From: JBBEAM01 sp942491105
GTDB lineage: Bacteria > Pseudomonadota > Alphaproteobacteria > Kiloniellales > DSM-21159
Assembly: GCA_942491105.1 (NCBI GenBank)
Contig: CALNZX010000005.1
Span: forward strand, 220,487-284,486
Reading direction: 5' to 3'
Length of the DNA: 64,000 nucleotides
Positions 42,209 to 51,363 of this stretch are shown here, one piece after another; the stretch's first letter is position 1, and the number at the start of each line of letters is the position of its first letter. Under the pieces are notes generated by a model. It was given only the letters and a program-made list of their open reading frames with translations. It was not told the DNA's origin and did no database searches. Position numbers and translations under genes: made by a program.

Positions 42209-42631
42209 TTAAATGGCCTCGATCAGGGTGTGGCGGGCGCGGGCGCCGCGCTCGATCGCCGCGGCTTCCAGCCGGCCGACGTTGAGCTCGTGACGCAGCA
42301 TTTCCAGCAGCCGCAGCTCTTCCTGAGTGGCCACGGCGTCGGCGGCGACCACATCGACGGCCAGGGCATAGGCGGTCTCGAACAGCCGCTGGGGCAGGGT
42401 CTCGTGGACCTGCGCGAAGGCTTTTTCGATGCCGTCGGGATCCTGCAGCAGCGTGGCGACCTCGCGGGCCACGCCGGGAATCGCGGAGATGTCGTACTCC
42501 TGGAACATCGGCAGGGATTGAACGATGCGGGTCATCTTGCCGAGTTCATCGTCGTCGATATCGCTGTCGGCGACGGCGGCGAGCACCATGATGGAAATCA
42601 GCGCGTTCTGTTGGGCGATGCGGTCGGGCAT
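42209..42631 (-). CDS. TerB-like (tellurite-resistance fold) protein
   Basis: 140-residue all-helical protein. NALISIMVLAAVADSDIDDDELGKM and EELRLLEMLRHELNV are two halves of the TerB/DjlA-type acidic helical bundle, with the Asp-rich ADSDIDDDE metal-binding-like loop. There are no other ter genes nearby, so tellurite resistance is not implied; such proteins are common and uncharacterised. ATG 42631 begins the conserved part. Confidence 0.75.
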   Translation of the reverse strand: MPDRIAQQNALISIMVLAAVADSDIDDDELGKMTRIVQSLPMFQEYDISAIPGVAREVATLLQDPDGIEKAFAQVHETLPQRLFETAYALAVDVVAADAVATQEELRLLEMLRHELNVGRLEAAAIERGARARHTLIEAI

Positions 42632-42835
42632 GTGGTCGGTCCTAAATCCTGGGGGAGGCGCGCTGCGCCAGAGGAAGCTGATGTGGAACCCGCAACTTGG
42701 GGGCGCCGTCGCGGTCAATCAAGACATCTGCGCGCCGTGCCCGCCCGATTGCTCCGCGAGTTCTCCGGCCGCGGCATAGGCGTTCTGCGTAAAGCGCGGT
42801 CGACAGCCGCCGCCTGCGAACGGCACATTCCGGCC

Positions 42836-43774
42836 ATGGAGCCCATCGTCAATGTCGTCCTTCCGGTCTTCGCGATCATGCTGGCCGGATACCTCGCCGG
42901 CCGTGCCGGTCTGCTGGGTGAAGCCAGCAGCCAGGCGCTGAACGGCTTCGTCTACTACATCGCCCTGCCGGCGCTGTTCTTCGTCTCCATGGCACGGGTG
43001 CCGGTCGGCGACGTATTGAACGGTCCCTTCCTGATCGCCTTCGGCGGCGGCATGCTGGCGACCTTCGGGCTGGCGGTGCTGGTCGCCACCTTCGTTTTTC
43101 CCAACCGTACCGGCGCGCTCGGGCTGCACGGCATGTCCGCGATTTTTTCCAACACCGGCTACATGGGCATCCCGCTGCTGATCATCGCCTTCGGCGAGGC
43201 CGGGAAGCTGCCCGGCATTATCTCCACGGTGATGACCGGGGTCGTCGCCATGGGCGTGGTTACCGCCATTCTCGAGGTCGATCTCGCCGCCGATAGCGGG
43301 CCTCTGAAGGCGCTGCGCAACGTACTGATCGGGATCGGCAAATCGCCGCTGGTAATGTCGGCGGTCGCCGGGCTGCTCTACTCCTACAGCGGGTTTCCGG
43401 TGCCGGCGCCGGTGGAAACCTTCTGCGATCTGCTCGGCGCCTCGGCCGGGCCGGCGGCGCTCTTTGCCATCGGTCTCTTCATGGTCGGCAAGTCCTTCAC
43501 CGCGGGCATGGGCGAGGTCGGATGGGTGGTCACGCTGAAGCTGCTGGTCCAGCCGTTGATCACCTGGTGGCTGGCCTACGAGGTGCTCGATATGGACAGC
43601 CTCTGGGCGCAGACGGCGGTGATCCAGGCGGCGCTGCCGACCGGCGCGCTGACCTTCGTCCTGGCGCAGCGCTATGGCACCTACGTGCAGCGCGCCACGG
43701 CGGTGATCATGATCTCGACCGTCGCCTCGGTGATCACGCTCTCGGCGCTATTCCTCTATTTGGGCGTGGGCTGA
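42836..43774 (+). CDS. AEC family transporter (auxin efflux carrier-like)
   Basis: 312-residue membrane protein with ten helices in two inverted halves. The start IVNVVLPVFAIMLAGYLAGR and the crossover segments IFSNTGYMGIPLLIIAFGEA and QAALPTGALTFVLAQRYGTY are the signature Asn/Pro motifs of the AEC family, which in bacteria carries malate or similar acids. Its last 19 bases overlap the end of the convergent helicase gene. Confidence 0.9.
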   Translation: MEPIVNVVLPVFAIMLAGYLAGRAGLLGEASSQALNGFVYYIALPALFFVSMARVPVGDVLNGPFLIAFGGGMLATFGLAVLVATFVFPNRTGALGLHGMSAIFSNTGYMGIPLLIIAFGEAGKLPGIISTVMTGVVAMGVVTAILEVDLAADSGPLKALRNVLIGIGKSPLVMSAVAGLLYSYSGFPVPAPVETFCDLLGASAGPAALFAIGLFMVGKSFTAGMGEVGWVVTLKLLVQPLITWWLAYEVLDMDSLWAQTAVIQAALPTGALTFVLAQRYGTYVQRATAVIMISTVASVITLSALFLYLGVG

Positions 43775-46503
43775 AGAAACGTCCGGGTCGCGGCCACGGC
43801 CTCGGCCAGACCGATGCGTTGAATCTCCACCTCCTCGGGAAAGGCCGTGGTCAGGCGTGTCGGCATGCGGCTGTCGAGCAACACGAAAACACCGTGATCG
43901 TCGGCCTTGCGGATCAGCCGTCCGAAGGCTTGCCGCAGGCGCAGGCGGGTCAGCATGTCGTCGTAGCGGGCACCGCCGAAATAGGCGCGCCGCGCCTTGT
44001 GGGCGAGGCTCGGGCGCGGCCAGGGAACCCGGTCGAATACGATCAGGCGTAGCGCCCGGCCTGGCACGTCGACCCCATCGCGCACCGCGTCGGTGCCGAG
44101 CAGGCAGGAGTCCGGCTCGGCCCGGAAGATATCGACCAGGGTCGAGGTGTTGAGGCGGTCGACATGCTGGGCATAGAGATCGAGCCCGGCTGCCTCCAGC
44201 GGTGCGGCGATCCGCTTGTGCGCGGCGCGCAACCGCGAGATCGCGGTGAACAGGCCGAGCCCGCCGCCGCCCGAGGCCAGGAACAGCGCCCGCAAGGCCG
44301 CCGCGGTCTGATCCAGATCGTTGCGGTCGAGGTCGTTGACGATCAGCACCTTGGTTTGCTTGGCGTAGTCGAAAGGCGAGCGGATCCGGGCGCGGAAGGC
44401 CTCGTTATCGAGGTGCAGGGCACCGCTGCGCATCTCCGCGGCCAGCCAGTCGATGCTGCCGTCGGCCTCCCGGTCGGTCAGGGTCGCCGAGGTGACGACG
44501 GCGCCCTGGGCCGGCTTCATCACGGCCTCGGCGAAGGGTTTCATGGGGTCGATCCAGTGGCGGAACATCCCAACATCGAAGTCGCGGCCCTCGATCCGCT
44601 CCACGGCGAACCAGTCGACGTATTCCGGCGGGGTTTCCTCGCGCAGGGATTGGAGCATGTCGCGCCAGGCCTGAACCGGCAGCAGCCCGCGCCGCTCCAG
44701 GCTGCGCGTCATGGCGTCGATCCGCCGCCGGGTCTCGCTGTCGAGATCCTCGGCTTCCTTGTCGAGACGCTCGAGCAGGCATTTGCGCAGGGCCCGCAGC
44801 GGCCGCTGCAGGCGTTCCAACGCCGCGTCCAGGATATCCGCTTCCGCGAGGAGTGGGTCGGCCAGGGGGTGCACCGGGGTTTCCAGGCTGTAGCCGTCCT
44901 GAACGCGCTCGGCGCGGGCATAGACCTGGGCGCGCACCTGGCTCAGGAACGATTCGGTCGGCCCCGCCGGAGCGCCATCCCTGATCCTGCCGTGCCAGGC
45001 CGGGGCGGGCAGGGCGCGCGCGCCGGCCAGAACTTCTTCCAGCGCCGCCTCGGCCAGCGGCTGCTCGGCGACCAGTTCGTCGAGCCGCCGTTTCAGGCCG
45101 CGCTGCCGGCTGACGCCGCGCCGCGAAGCCTCTGCGCCGAGCAGCCAGCGGCGCAGCTCCGCGGTTTCCTGGCCGCTGAGATGCGCCGAGAAGGCGGAGT
45201 CCGCGGCGTCGAAGAGTTGATGCCCCTCGTCGAAGACATAGCGTTGCGGAAGCTGCCCCTCCTCGCCGCCGCCGAGCGCCGCCTGGATCATCACCAGGGC
45301 GTGGTTGGCGACCACGAAGGAGGCGCGGCGCGCCCTGCGGATGCCGCGCTCGATGAAGCATTTGCGGTAATGCGGGCAGGCCGAGTAGATGCACTCGCCG
45401 CGCTGATCGGTCAGGGCCACGGTCTGCGCCGGTCCCGCGAGGTCGATCAGCCAGGCCGGGAAATCGCCGCCGACCATGTCGCCGTCGCGGGTCCGGCCGG
45501 CCCAGCGCGCCATCAGGCCCAGCGCGATCACGTTGCTGGCCTGTCCGACCGCGGCGCCCAGGGCTTGCTCCATGTTGAGCAGGCAGAGGTAGTTTTCGCG
45601 GCCCTTGCGGATCACCACCTTGCGGCTCTTCTCCACCGGTTCGGGCAGCAGCAGCGACAATTCCTTGTCGATCTGGTGCTGCAGGTTGCGGGTATAGGTG
45701 GAGAGCCACACCGGTGCCTGATTCTTTTCGGTCCAGACGCTGGCTGGCGCGATGTACCCCAGGGTCTTGCCAACTCCAGTTCCGGCTTCGGCGAGCACCA
45801 GGTTGGGTTCGCCCGCCCGCGCGCGCGGCAGGAAGGCCTGGCTAACGGCGGAGGCATAGTCGGCCTGCTGGGGCCGCGCTTCGGCATCCTCGTCGAGCAG
45901 CTCGGCAAGCCGTGTGCGGGCCTCGGCGGGGGACACCGGGTCCTGGCCCGGCGGTTGCTCGGGGGCGAATTCCGCCCATTCGCCGAGGCGTTCCCACACC
46001 CGGAAGCCTTGGAAGGGCCGCGGCGCGCGTTCGGGCTTCACCGAGGCCAGCGCGGCCAGCACCGAGGGACCCCACGGCCAGCCGGCTTCGGCCATGGCGG
46101 CGGCGACGGGATAGGCCTCGCGCTCACCGGCGGCGGCGAGCTGGGCGTGCAGCAGGTCGGCGGCTTCGTACAGCAGGGCGGCCTGGGCATCGTGATCGGC
46201 CGGCGGCCTGAGCCCCAGGGCCTGCGCCAGGCCGCGTGGCGTCGGCGCGCAAAAGGCCGCCGGGCGGACGAAGGCGAAGAGTTCCAGCAAGTCGAAAGCC
46301 GGCAGGGACTCGAGGCCGAGCCGCCGTGCGGTCTGCCGCGCGTGGCATAGCAGCGGCGGCGCCTTGAGGCAGCGGGCGGCGGCCTCGGCCGGGGACAGCG
46401 TCTCGATCTCGCCGTCGGGGCTCAACACGCTGACGGCGTTGAGGCCGGCGACGACGGCCTCGGCTCGATTGTAGACTTGCTGGGGATGACTGGGGGCTGG
46501 CAT
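43756..46503 (-). CDS. DinG-type ATP-dependent DNA helicase
   Basis: 915-residue XPD/DinG-like superfamily 2 helicase. Walker A is LAEAGTGVGKTLGYIAPASV. The Fe-S cluster domain cysteines lie in NYLCLLNMEQ and ECIYSACPHYRKCFIERG, and the DEAH-like box reads YVFDEGHQLFDAAD. Motif VI is in LRLRQAFGRLIRKADDHGVF. About 250 N-terminal residues precede the helicase core (AFDLLELFAFVRPAAFCAPT), as in the long alphaproteobacterial members. Likely role: unwinding 5'-3' in repair. Divergent from the ECF sigma gene; overlaps the AEC gene tail. Confidence 0.88.
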   Translation of the reverse strand: MPAPSHPQQVYNRAEAVVAGLNAVSVLSPDGEIETLSPAEAAARCLKAPPLLCHARQTARRLGLESLPAFDLLELFAFVRPAAFCAPTPRGLAQALGLRPPADHDAQAALLYEAADLLHAQLAAAGEREAYPVAAAMAEAGWPWGPSVLAALASVKPERAPRPFQGFRVWERLGEWAEFAPEQPPGQDPVSPAEARTRLAELLDEDAEARPQQADYASAVSQAFLPRARAGEPNLVLAEAGTGVGKTLGYIAPASVWTEKNQAPVWLSTYTRNLQHQIDKELSLLLPEPVEKSRKVVIRKGRENYLCLLNMEQALGAAVGQASNVIALGLMARWAGRTRDGDMVGGDFPAWLIDLAGPAQTVALTDQRGECIYSACPHYRKCFIERGIRRARRASFVVANHALVMIQAALGGGEEGQLPQRYVFDEGHQLFDAADSAFSAHLSGQETAELRRWLLGAEASRRGVSRQRGLKRRLDELVAEQPLAEAALEEVLAGARALPAPAWHGRIRDGAPAGPTESFLSQVRAQVYARAERVQDGYSLETPVHPLADPLLAEADILDAALERLQRPLRALRKCLLERLDKEAEDLDSETRRRIDAMTRSLERRGLLPVQAWRDMLQSLREETPPEYVDWFAVERIEGRDFDVGMFRHWIDPMKPFAEAVMKPAQGAVVTSATLTDREADGSIDWLAAEMRSGALHLDNEAFRARIRSPFDYAKQTKVLIVNDLDRNDLDQTAAALRALFLASGGGGLGLFTAISRLRAAHKRIAAPLEAAGLDLYAQHVDRLNTSTLVDIFRAEPDSCLLGTDAVRDGVDVPGRALRLIVFDRVPWPRPSLAHKARRAYFGGARYDDMLTRLRLRQAFGRLIRKADDHGVFVLLDSRMPTRLTTAFPEEVEIQRIGLAEAVAATRTFLQPTPK

Positions 46504-46586
46504 GCGTAGACTATAGTGAGCCTATCCGGAGTCGTCGCGCGCAGCGCGACGGCGGGCAGCAGATCCAAGTTGGAAGAAAGGGCGGC

Positions 46587-47183
46587 GTGGAGCTTGCAGG
46601 CGTCTTGAAGGGCGAAAAACGCGCCTGGGACAGCTTTGTCGCGGCCCAGGCGCCGGTGATCTATGCCGCGGTCGGCAAGAAGCTGCGCATGAACGGGCAT
46701 AGCGAGGATGTCGACGATGTCGCGCAGGAAGTCTTCGTCAAGCTGTGCCGCAACGACTTCAAGCTGCTGCGCGGTTTCGATCCGGCACGCGCCAAGCTCA
46801 CTACTTTTCTGACCGTCATCGCCATGACCACGGCGATCGACCATCTGCGCCGCCAGAAAGCGCAGCGCAGCGGCCAGCATCACGCCCTCGACGACGTACC
46901 GGAGTCCGCGTTGTCGGTCGCGCCGGCAATCCGGGAGCACATCAAGATCCCCGAGGGGCTGCTCTCGCCGCGCCAGGCCCTGATCATGACTCTGTTATAC
47001 GAGCGCGACATGGAGGGGCCGGAGGCGGCCGAGCTGCTGGGCATCTCGGCACAAACCGTGCGGTCCCTGCATCACAAGGCTCTGTTGCGCCTGCGTGCGC
47101 ATTTCAACGAAAAAGAAGATGATAACGCAGGGGATGACTCGCCCGCCGGTAGCGTAGAACGGTTAGAGGATGGAAAATCATGA
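46587..47183 (+). CDS. ECF-type RNA polymerase sigma factor
   Basis: 198 residues. Region 2 contains EDVDDVAQEVFVKLCRNDFK and LTTFLTVIAMTTAIDHLRRQ, and region 4 LLSPRQALIMTLLYERDMEG with the recognition helix ISAQTVRSLHHKALLRLRAH. It starts at GTG 46587 with AAAGGG in front. The anti-sigma gene begins inside its stop (ATGA), and a periplasmic sensor gene follows, which is the arrangement of envelope- or metal-responsive ECF systems. The C-terminal tail after region 4 is acidic and poorly conserved. Confidence 0.9.
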   Translation: MELAGVLKGEKRAWDSFVAAQAPVIYAAVGKKLRMNGHSEDVDDVAQEVFVKLCRNDFKLLRGFDPARAKLTTFLTVIAMTTAIDHLRRQKAQRSGQHHALDDVPESALSVAPAIREHIKIPEGLLSPRQALIMTLLYERDMEGPEAAELLGISAQTVRSLHHKALLRLRAHFNEKEDDNAGDDSPAGSVERLEDGKS

Positions 47184-47680
47184 CCCGCGAAAAAGATAAA
47201 GACAGAGAGCTTTGGCTGCGCGCCGCACCGGCGCGCGCCGAGACCCAGCAGCCGGGCGAACCCGTGGACGCGCCCATGGACGCGCTTGATCTGGCCGCCT
47301 ATCTCGATGGCACGCTCGATGCCCAGGCGGTGGACGCGCTGGAAGCCCGCCTCGCGGCAGAGCCCGATCTGCTGGACGCCGTGCTGTCCGCGCGCTTGGC
47401 CCTGGCGGAGACGCCCGAGGCCGCGCCGCCGCGGGTCGTGGCCCGCGCCCAAGCCAGTGTCGCGGGCCCAGGCCGGGTTGCCGCGCCGCGCGGCGGCTGG
47501 TTCTCCACCTGGTTGCGGCCACTTGGCTGGGCCACGGTGGCGGTCTTGGCGCTGGTGGTCTCCGGCGCCGGTTTCGAGATTGGCCGTGAAGGCTACGACG
47601 CCGTGGTCGAGGTGCAGAGTCTGATGACCGAGACCGTGGCTTTCGATTTCTCCGACCCCGCGTCGGATCTGTTTCTTTAG
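47180..47680 (+). CDS. Membrane anti-sigma factor
   Basis: 166-residue single-pass membrane protein. The cytoplasmic N-terminal part includes ALDLAAYLDGTLDAQAVDAL and RLAAEPDLLDAVLSARLALA, typical of the anti-sigma domain, but without the zinc Cys/His of ZAS proteins. One helix (GWATVAVLALVVSGAGFEIG) spans the membrane, and a short periplasmic tail of ~40 residues follows. Overlaps the sigma gene by 4 bases. Predicted to hold the sigma factor at the membrane until the partner sensor signals. Confidence 0.8.
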   Translation: MTREKDKDRELWLRAAPARAETQQPGEPVDAPMDALDLAAYLDGTLDAQAVDALEARLAAEPDLLDAVLSARLALAETPEAAPPRVVARAQASVAGPGRVAAPRGGWFSTWLRPLGWATVAVLALVVSGAGFEIGREGYDAVVEVQSLMTETVAFDFSDPASDLFL

Positions 47681-47683
47681 GGG

Positions 47684-48154
47684 ATGATCATGAACTGCAG
47701 GCTGCCTTGGATACTCTTCGTGCTGTCGTTGATTCTCAACGTCGCTCTGATTGGCGGCGCGGTTTACGTCAAGTCGATGGCGCATCACTACCGCGACAAT
47801 CCCAATGCCCAGGCGGAGTACCTGGCCGATGAGCTGTCGCTCGACGCCGGACAGCAGGCCGCGCTGACGGAACTGATGTCGAAGCTGTCCGCCGCCAAGG
47901 ACGACCGCCAGGAAGGGCGGCGCGATTCCCGCGAGCGTTTTCTGACGATGCTGGCCCAGCCCGAACTCACCCGCGAGGATATCGCCCGCGAATTGGAGGC
48001 CGGCAGCGGCGATTGGATCGCGCGGTTCAGCGACAAGATGATCGAGATGCACGCTTTCGTGCAGACCTTGTCCCCCGAGCAGCGCGACGAGCTGTTCGCG
48101 CTGGCGCGCGAGAAGCGCGGCGGCATCAACCGTCTGTTCGGCGGCAAGCACTAG
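47684..48154 (+). CDS. Periplasmic Spy/CnrX-like sensor, metal_resist type
   Basis: 156 residues with an N-terminal anchor helix (LPWILFVLSLILNVALIGGA) and a helical periplasmic domain. ADELSLDAGQQAALTELMSK and FVQTLSPEQRDELFALAREK are the two repeated helix-turn elements of the Spy/CpxP/CnrX family. Histidines near the anchor (SMAHHYRDN) and MHAF could bind metal. Only 3 bases separate it from the anti-sigma gene, so it should relay an envelope or heavy-metal signal. Confidence 0.8.
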   Translation: MIMNCRLPWILFVLSLILNVALIGGAVYVKSMAHHYRDNPNAQAEYLADELSLDAGQQAALTELMSKLSAAKDDRQEGRRDSRERFLTMLAQPELTREDIARELEAGSGDWIARFSDKMIEMHAFVQTLSPEQRDELFALAREKRGGINRLFGGKH

Positions 48155-48302
48155 GGCGTTGCCGAGCCGCGTTATGCGAAAAGCGAAGGCGCGCCATGCC
48201 GCCGCCGCGCAGGGCTTGGCGTTGACCTGACCCCCGGGCTTGCATAGGTTCCCGCTGGTCCGCACGGGGCTTTTCCCGGCGGCGCGAGGATCGAGAGACC
48301 CC

Positions 48303-49898
48303 ATGACGAGTGAACGGGAACTGGCCGAGGCGGCGCGCGCCTGGCCCTTCGAGGAAGCGCGCAAGCTGATCGAACGCACCGGTGGCAAGGTACCGGAGAA
48401 GGGCTATGTGCTCTTCGAGACCGGATACGGCCCCTCCGGCCTGCCGCACATCGGCACCTTCGGCGAGGTGGTGCGCACCACCATGGTGCGCCGCGCCTTC
48501 GAGAAGATGAGCGACATCCCAACCCGGCTGTTCTGCTTCTCCGACGACATGGACGGCCTGCGCAAGATCCCCGACAACATCCCGAACAAGGAGATGGTCA
48601 AGGAACATCTGGGCAAGCCGCTGACGCGGATTCCCGATCCCTTCGGCACCCACGAGTCCTTCGGCCATCACAACAACGCGCGGCTGCGCGCCTTCCTGGA
48701 TTCCTTCGGCTTCGAGTACGAGTTCAAGTCCTCGACCGAGTACTACGCCGCCGGCGAGTTCGACGCCGCGCTGCTGAAGGTTCTGGAAAACTACGACGCC
48801 ATCATGAAGGTCATGCTGCCCAGTCTCGGCGCCGAGCGCCAGGCGACCTACAGCCCGTTTCTGCCGGTTTCTCCGAAGTCCGGCCGGGTGCTGCAGGTGC
48901 CGATCCTGGAGCGCAATGCCGAAGCGGGGACGGTCGTGTTCGAGGACGAGGACGGGACCAGAACCGAGCTGCCGGTGACCGGCGGCCACTGCAAGCTGCA
49001 GTGGAAGCCCGACTGGGGCATGCGCTGGTACGCCCTGGGTGTCGATTACGAGATGTCCGGCAAGGACCTGATCGACTCGGTGAAGCTGGCCAACCGGATC
49101 ACTTCGATCCTCGGCGGCCGCCCGCCGGAGGGCTTCAACTACGAGCTTTTCCTCGACGAGAACGGCCAGAAGATTTCAAAGTCCAAGGGTAATGGCCTTT
49201 CGGTGGACGAGTGGCTGACCTACGCGCCGCCGGAGAGCCTCGCGCTCTACATGTTCCAGAAGCCGCGCGCCGCCAAGCGCCTCTACTTCGACGTCATCCC
49301 GCGCGCCGTGGACGAATACATGAGCCACCTGGAAAGCTTCGCGCGCGAGGACGATCCGGCCAAGCGCATGGAGAATCCGGCTTGGCACATCCACCGTGGC
49401 CAGCCGCCGCACGAGCAGGCGCATCTGTCCTTTTCGATCCTGCTGAAGCTGGCCAGCGCCTGCAACAGCGAGGACCCGGCGGTGCTCTGGGGCTTCATCT
49501 CCCGCTACGCCCCCCAGGCGACCCGGGAGACGGCGCCGATCCTCAACGACCTGGTTGGCCACGCCATCGCCTACTACCGGGACTTCGTGAAGCCGAACAA
49601 GCGCTACCGCGCGGCCACGGCGGAGGAGCGGGCGGCGATCGCCGATCTTCTCGCTCGCCTGGAGGCCCTGCCGGACGGCGCCGAGGCCGAAGCCATCCAG
49701 TACGAGGTCTACGAGGCCGGCAAGTCCGCGGGTTACGAGAACCTGCGCGACTGGTTCAAGGCGCTCTACGAAATCCTCTTCGGCGAGGAGCAGGGGCCGC
49801 GTCTCGGTTCCTTCTTCGCCCTCTACGGCCTGGAGAACGCCAAGGAAATGCTGCGCCGCGCCGCCGCCGGCGAGCTGTTGGGCGAAGACGCGGCCTAG
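48303..49898 (+). CDS. lysS: Lysyl-tRNA synthetase, class I
   Basis: Charges tRNA-Lys, using the archaeal-type class I enzyme that replaces the class II LysRS in many alphaproteobacteria. 531 residues. The HIGH-like motif is GPSGLPHIGTFGEVVRT and the KMSKS-like motif DENGQKISKSKGNGLSVDEW, with SDDMDGLRKIPDNIPN between them. The anticodon-binding helical domain takes the C-terminal ~180 residues. The start at ATG 48303 follows GAGAGACC. Not linked to other translation genes here. Confidence 0.95.
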   Translation: MTSERELAEAARAWPFEEARKLIERTGGKVPEKGYVLFETGYGPSGLPHIGTFGEVVRTTMVRRAFEKMSDIPTRLFCFSDDMDGLRKIPDNIPNKEMVKEHLGKPLTRIPDPFGTHESFGHHNNARLRAFLDSFGFEYEFKSSTEYYAAGEFDAALLKVLENYDAIMKVMLPSLGAERQATYSPFLPVSPKSGRVLQVPILERNAEAGTVVFEDEDGTRTELPVTGGHCKLQWKPDWGMRWYALGVDYEMSGKDLIDSVKLANRITSILGGRPPEGFNYELFLDENGQKISKSKGNGLSVDEWLTYAPPESLALYMFQKPRAAKRLYFDVIPRAVDEYMSHLESFAREDDPAKRMENPAWHIHRGQPPHEQAHLSFSILLKLASACNSEDPAVLWGFISRYAPQATRETAPILNDLVGHAIAYYRDFVKPNKRYRAATAEERAAIADLLARLEALPDGAEAEAIQYEVYEAGKSAGYENLRDWFKALYEILFGEEQGPRLGSFFALYGLENAKEMLRRAAAGELLGEDAA

Positions 49899-49920
49899 CG
49901 GCCGGCTAGCAGCGCCGCCG

Positions 49921-50775
49921 CTAGCCCCGGTGCGACCAGTCCCAGTAGAGCTCGCGGGCCTTGCTGTATATCGGTCCGGGCTGCAGGTCCCGCGCCTCGA
50001 TGCGGGTCACCGGCATCACCTTGCCGTAGTTGCCGGTGGAGAAGATCTCGTCGGCCTCGAGAAAATCCTGATAGGCCAGCGCCCGTTCGTGGACCGCGAT
50101 CCCGGCGTCGCGCAGCAGCTGCGCGATCCGCTGCCGGGTGATGCCGTTGAGGAAGGTGCCGTTGGGCGCCGGGGTGTGCGCCGCGCCGTCCTTGGCCAGC
50201 CAGAGATTGGCGGTGGCCAGCTCGGCGACGTTGCCCAGGGCGTCGAGCACCACGGCGTTGTCGAAGCCCCTGGCGCGGGCGTCCTGCAGGCTGCGCCCGG
50301 AATTGGGATAGAGGCAGGCCGCCTTGGCGTTGGTCGGCGCCTGGGCGAAGGTCGGGCGGCGATAGGGCGACAGGGTGATGGCGCAGGCGCCCGGCTCGGG
50401 CAGCGGCGCGGAGAACAGCGTGTAGCAGTAGCGCGTGGACTCCGGGTCCGGCGCGACGAAGCCGGTCTCCGCCCAGTACATCGGCCGGATGTAGAGCTCG
50501 CAGCCGGCGCCGAACTTGGCGACGCCGTCGCGCAGGATCTCCTCGATCTGCGGCCCGCTGTGCGCCGGAGCCAGGCCCATGGCCCGCGCCGATTCGACCA
50601 GCCGCTGGCAGTGCAGGTCGAGGTCCGGGGTCACCCCCTCGAAGGCGCGGGCGCCGTCGAACACCGTCGAGGCCATCCAGGCGCCGTGGCTCAGGGCTCC
50701 CATCACCGGCGGGTTGCCGCTCAGCCATTCGCCGTCGATGTAGTGCCAGGCTTCGCTGGTGGAGATTGCGGGCAT
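49921..50775 (-). CDS. Branched-chain amino acid aminotransferase-like (class IV)
   Basis: 284-residue PLP aminotransferase of fold type IV. The catalytic lysine is in APTNAKAACLYPNSGRSLQD and the cofactor region includes NAVVLDALGNVAELATANLW and NGTFLNGITRQRIAQLL. YIDGEWLSGNPPVMGALSHG and FDGARAFEGVTPDL form the N-terminal domain. It is nearest to IlvE and D-amino acid transaminases; without structural modelling the two cannot be separated, so I give no symbol. Single gene, convergent with lysS. Confidence 0.82.
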   Translation of the reverse strand: MPAISTSEAWHYIDGEWLSGNPPVMGALSHGAWMASTVFDGARAFEGVTPDLDLHCQRLVESARAMGLAPAHSGPQIEEILRDGVAKFGAGCELYIRPMYWAETGFVAPDPESTRYCYTLFSAPLPEPGACAITLSPYRRPTFAQAPTNAKAACLYPNSGRSLQDARARGFDNAVVLDALGNVAELATANLWLAKDGAAHTPAPNGTFLNGITRQRIAQLLRDAGIAVHERALAYQDFLEADEIFSTGNYGKVMPVTRIEARDLQPGPIYSKARELYWDWSHRG

Positions 50776-51033
50776 GTTCGTCTCTCGCGCTGAAGGGGCG
50801 CCGCGGGCGGGCGCCCTCTGTGGATGAGGGAATCTGCCGACAGAATACGCAGCGTCTGCCGCGAGTCCAGGCGTGTCTCCGCATGGCAGGACTGGGGAAA
50901 ATTCACGGCGGGGCGCCGCCCGAAGGGAACTTCGCGGCGCCCGGCGCGTTGATTATGCAGCGCAACGGATCCGGCTCGCTAAGGCCGCGATCCAGAAAAG
51001 CCTTTCATTTCCCCATTAACGGGAGGAGCAGCC

Positions 51034-51303
51034 ATGACCGCCATTCAATCCCTCAAGACCGCCGGGCTCGGCGGTGTCCTGCTGCTGAGCCTTGCCGCCT
51101 GCGCCGCGCAGGACCGTGGACCGAAACGCGTCGACAGCGACGCGCCGACCCTCACCTACGTCTTCGACGGCAGCGAGCGCGAGCTGCAGGAGGCGCGCTA
51201 CGACGCCGAGGAGGAGTGCCGCGACCGCTATGCCCGCGACGCCGACCTGGTCGAGACCTACCGCGACGGCGACGAGGTGGTCGCGATTTTCGAGTGCGAC
51301 TGA
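51034..51303 (+). CDS. Small lipoprotein
   Basis: 89 residues: lipoprotein signal ending LLSLAACAAQDRG (lipobox LAAC), then an acidic mature part with two cysteines (EEECRDRYARD, FECD at the very end) that could pair. A perfect GGGAGGAG lies before the ATG. No domain recognised; similar tiny lipoproteins are frequent in Rhodospirillales. Confidence 0.72.
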   Translation: MTAIQSLKTAGLGGVLLLSLAACAAQDRGPKRVDSDAPTLTYVFDGSERELQEARYDAEEECRDRYARDADLVETYRDGDEVVAIFECD

Positions 51304-51363
51304 CGACGGCTCCCGCCCGCGCGCAGGTATAGCGGCGCGGTTCGGAGAGGGAGAAGGGAAGCC

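Noticed and set aside
44164..46350. 728-codon open frame on the plus strand opposite the DinG-type helicase
   Set aside because: Antisense frame produced by high GC third positions; its translation is Gly/Arg/Gln-rich without domains, while the minus frame has full helicase motifs.
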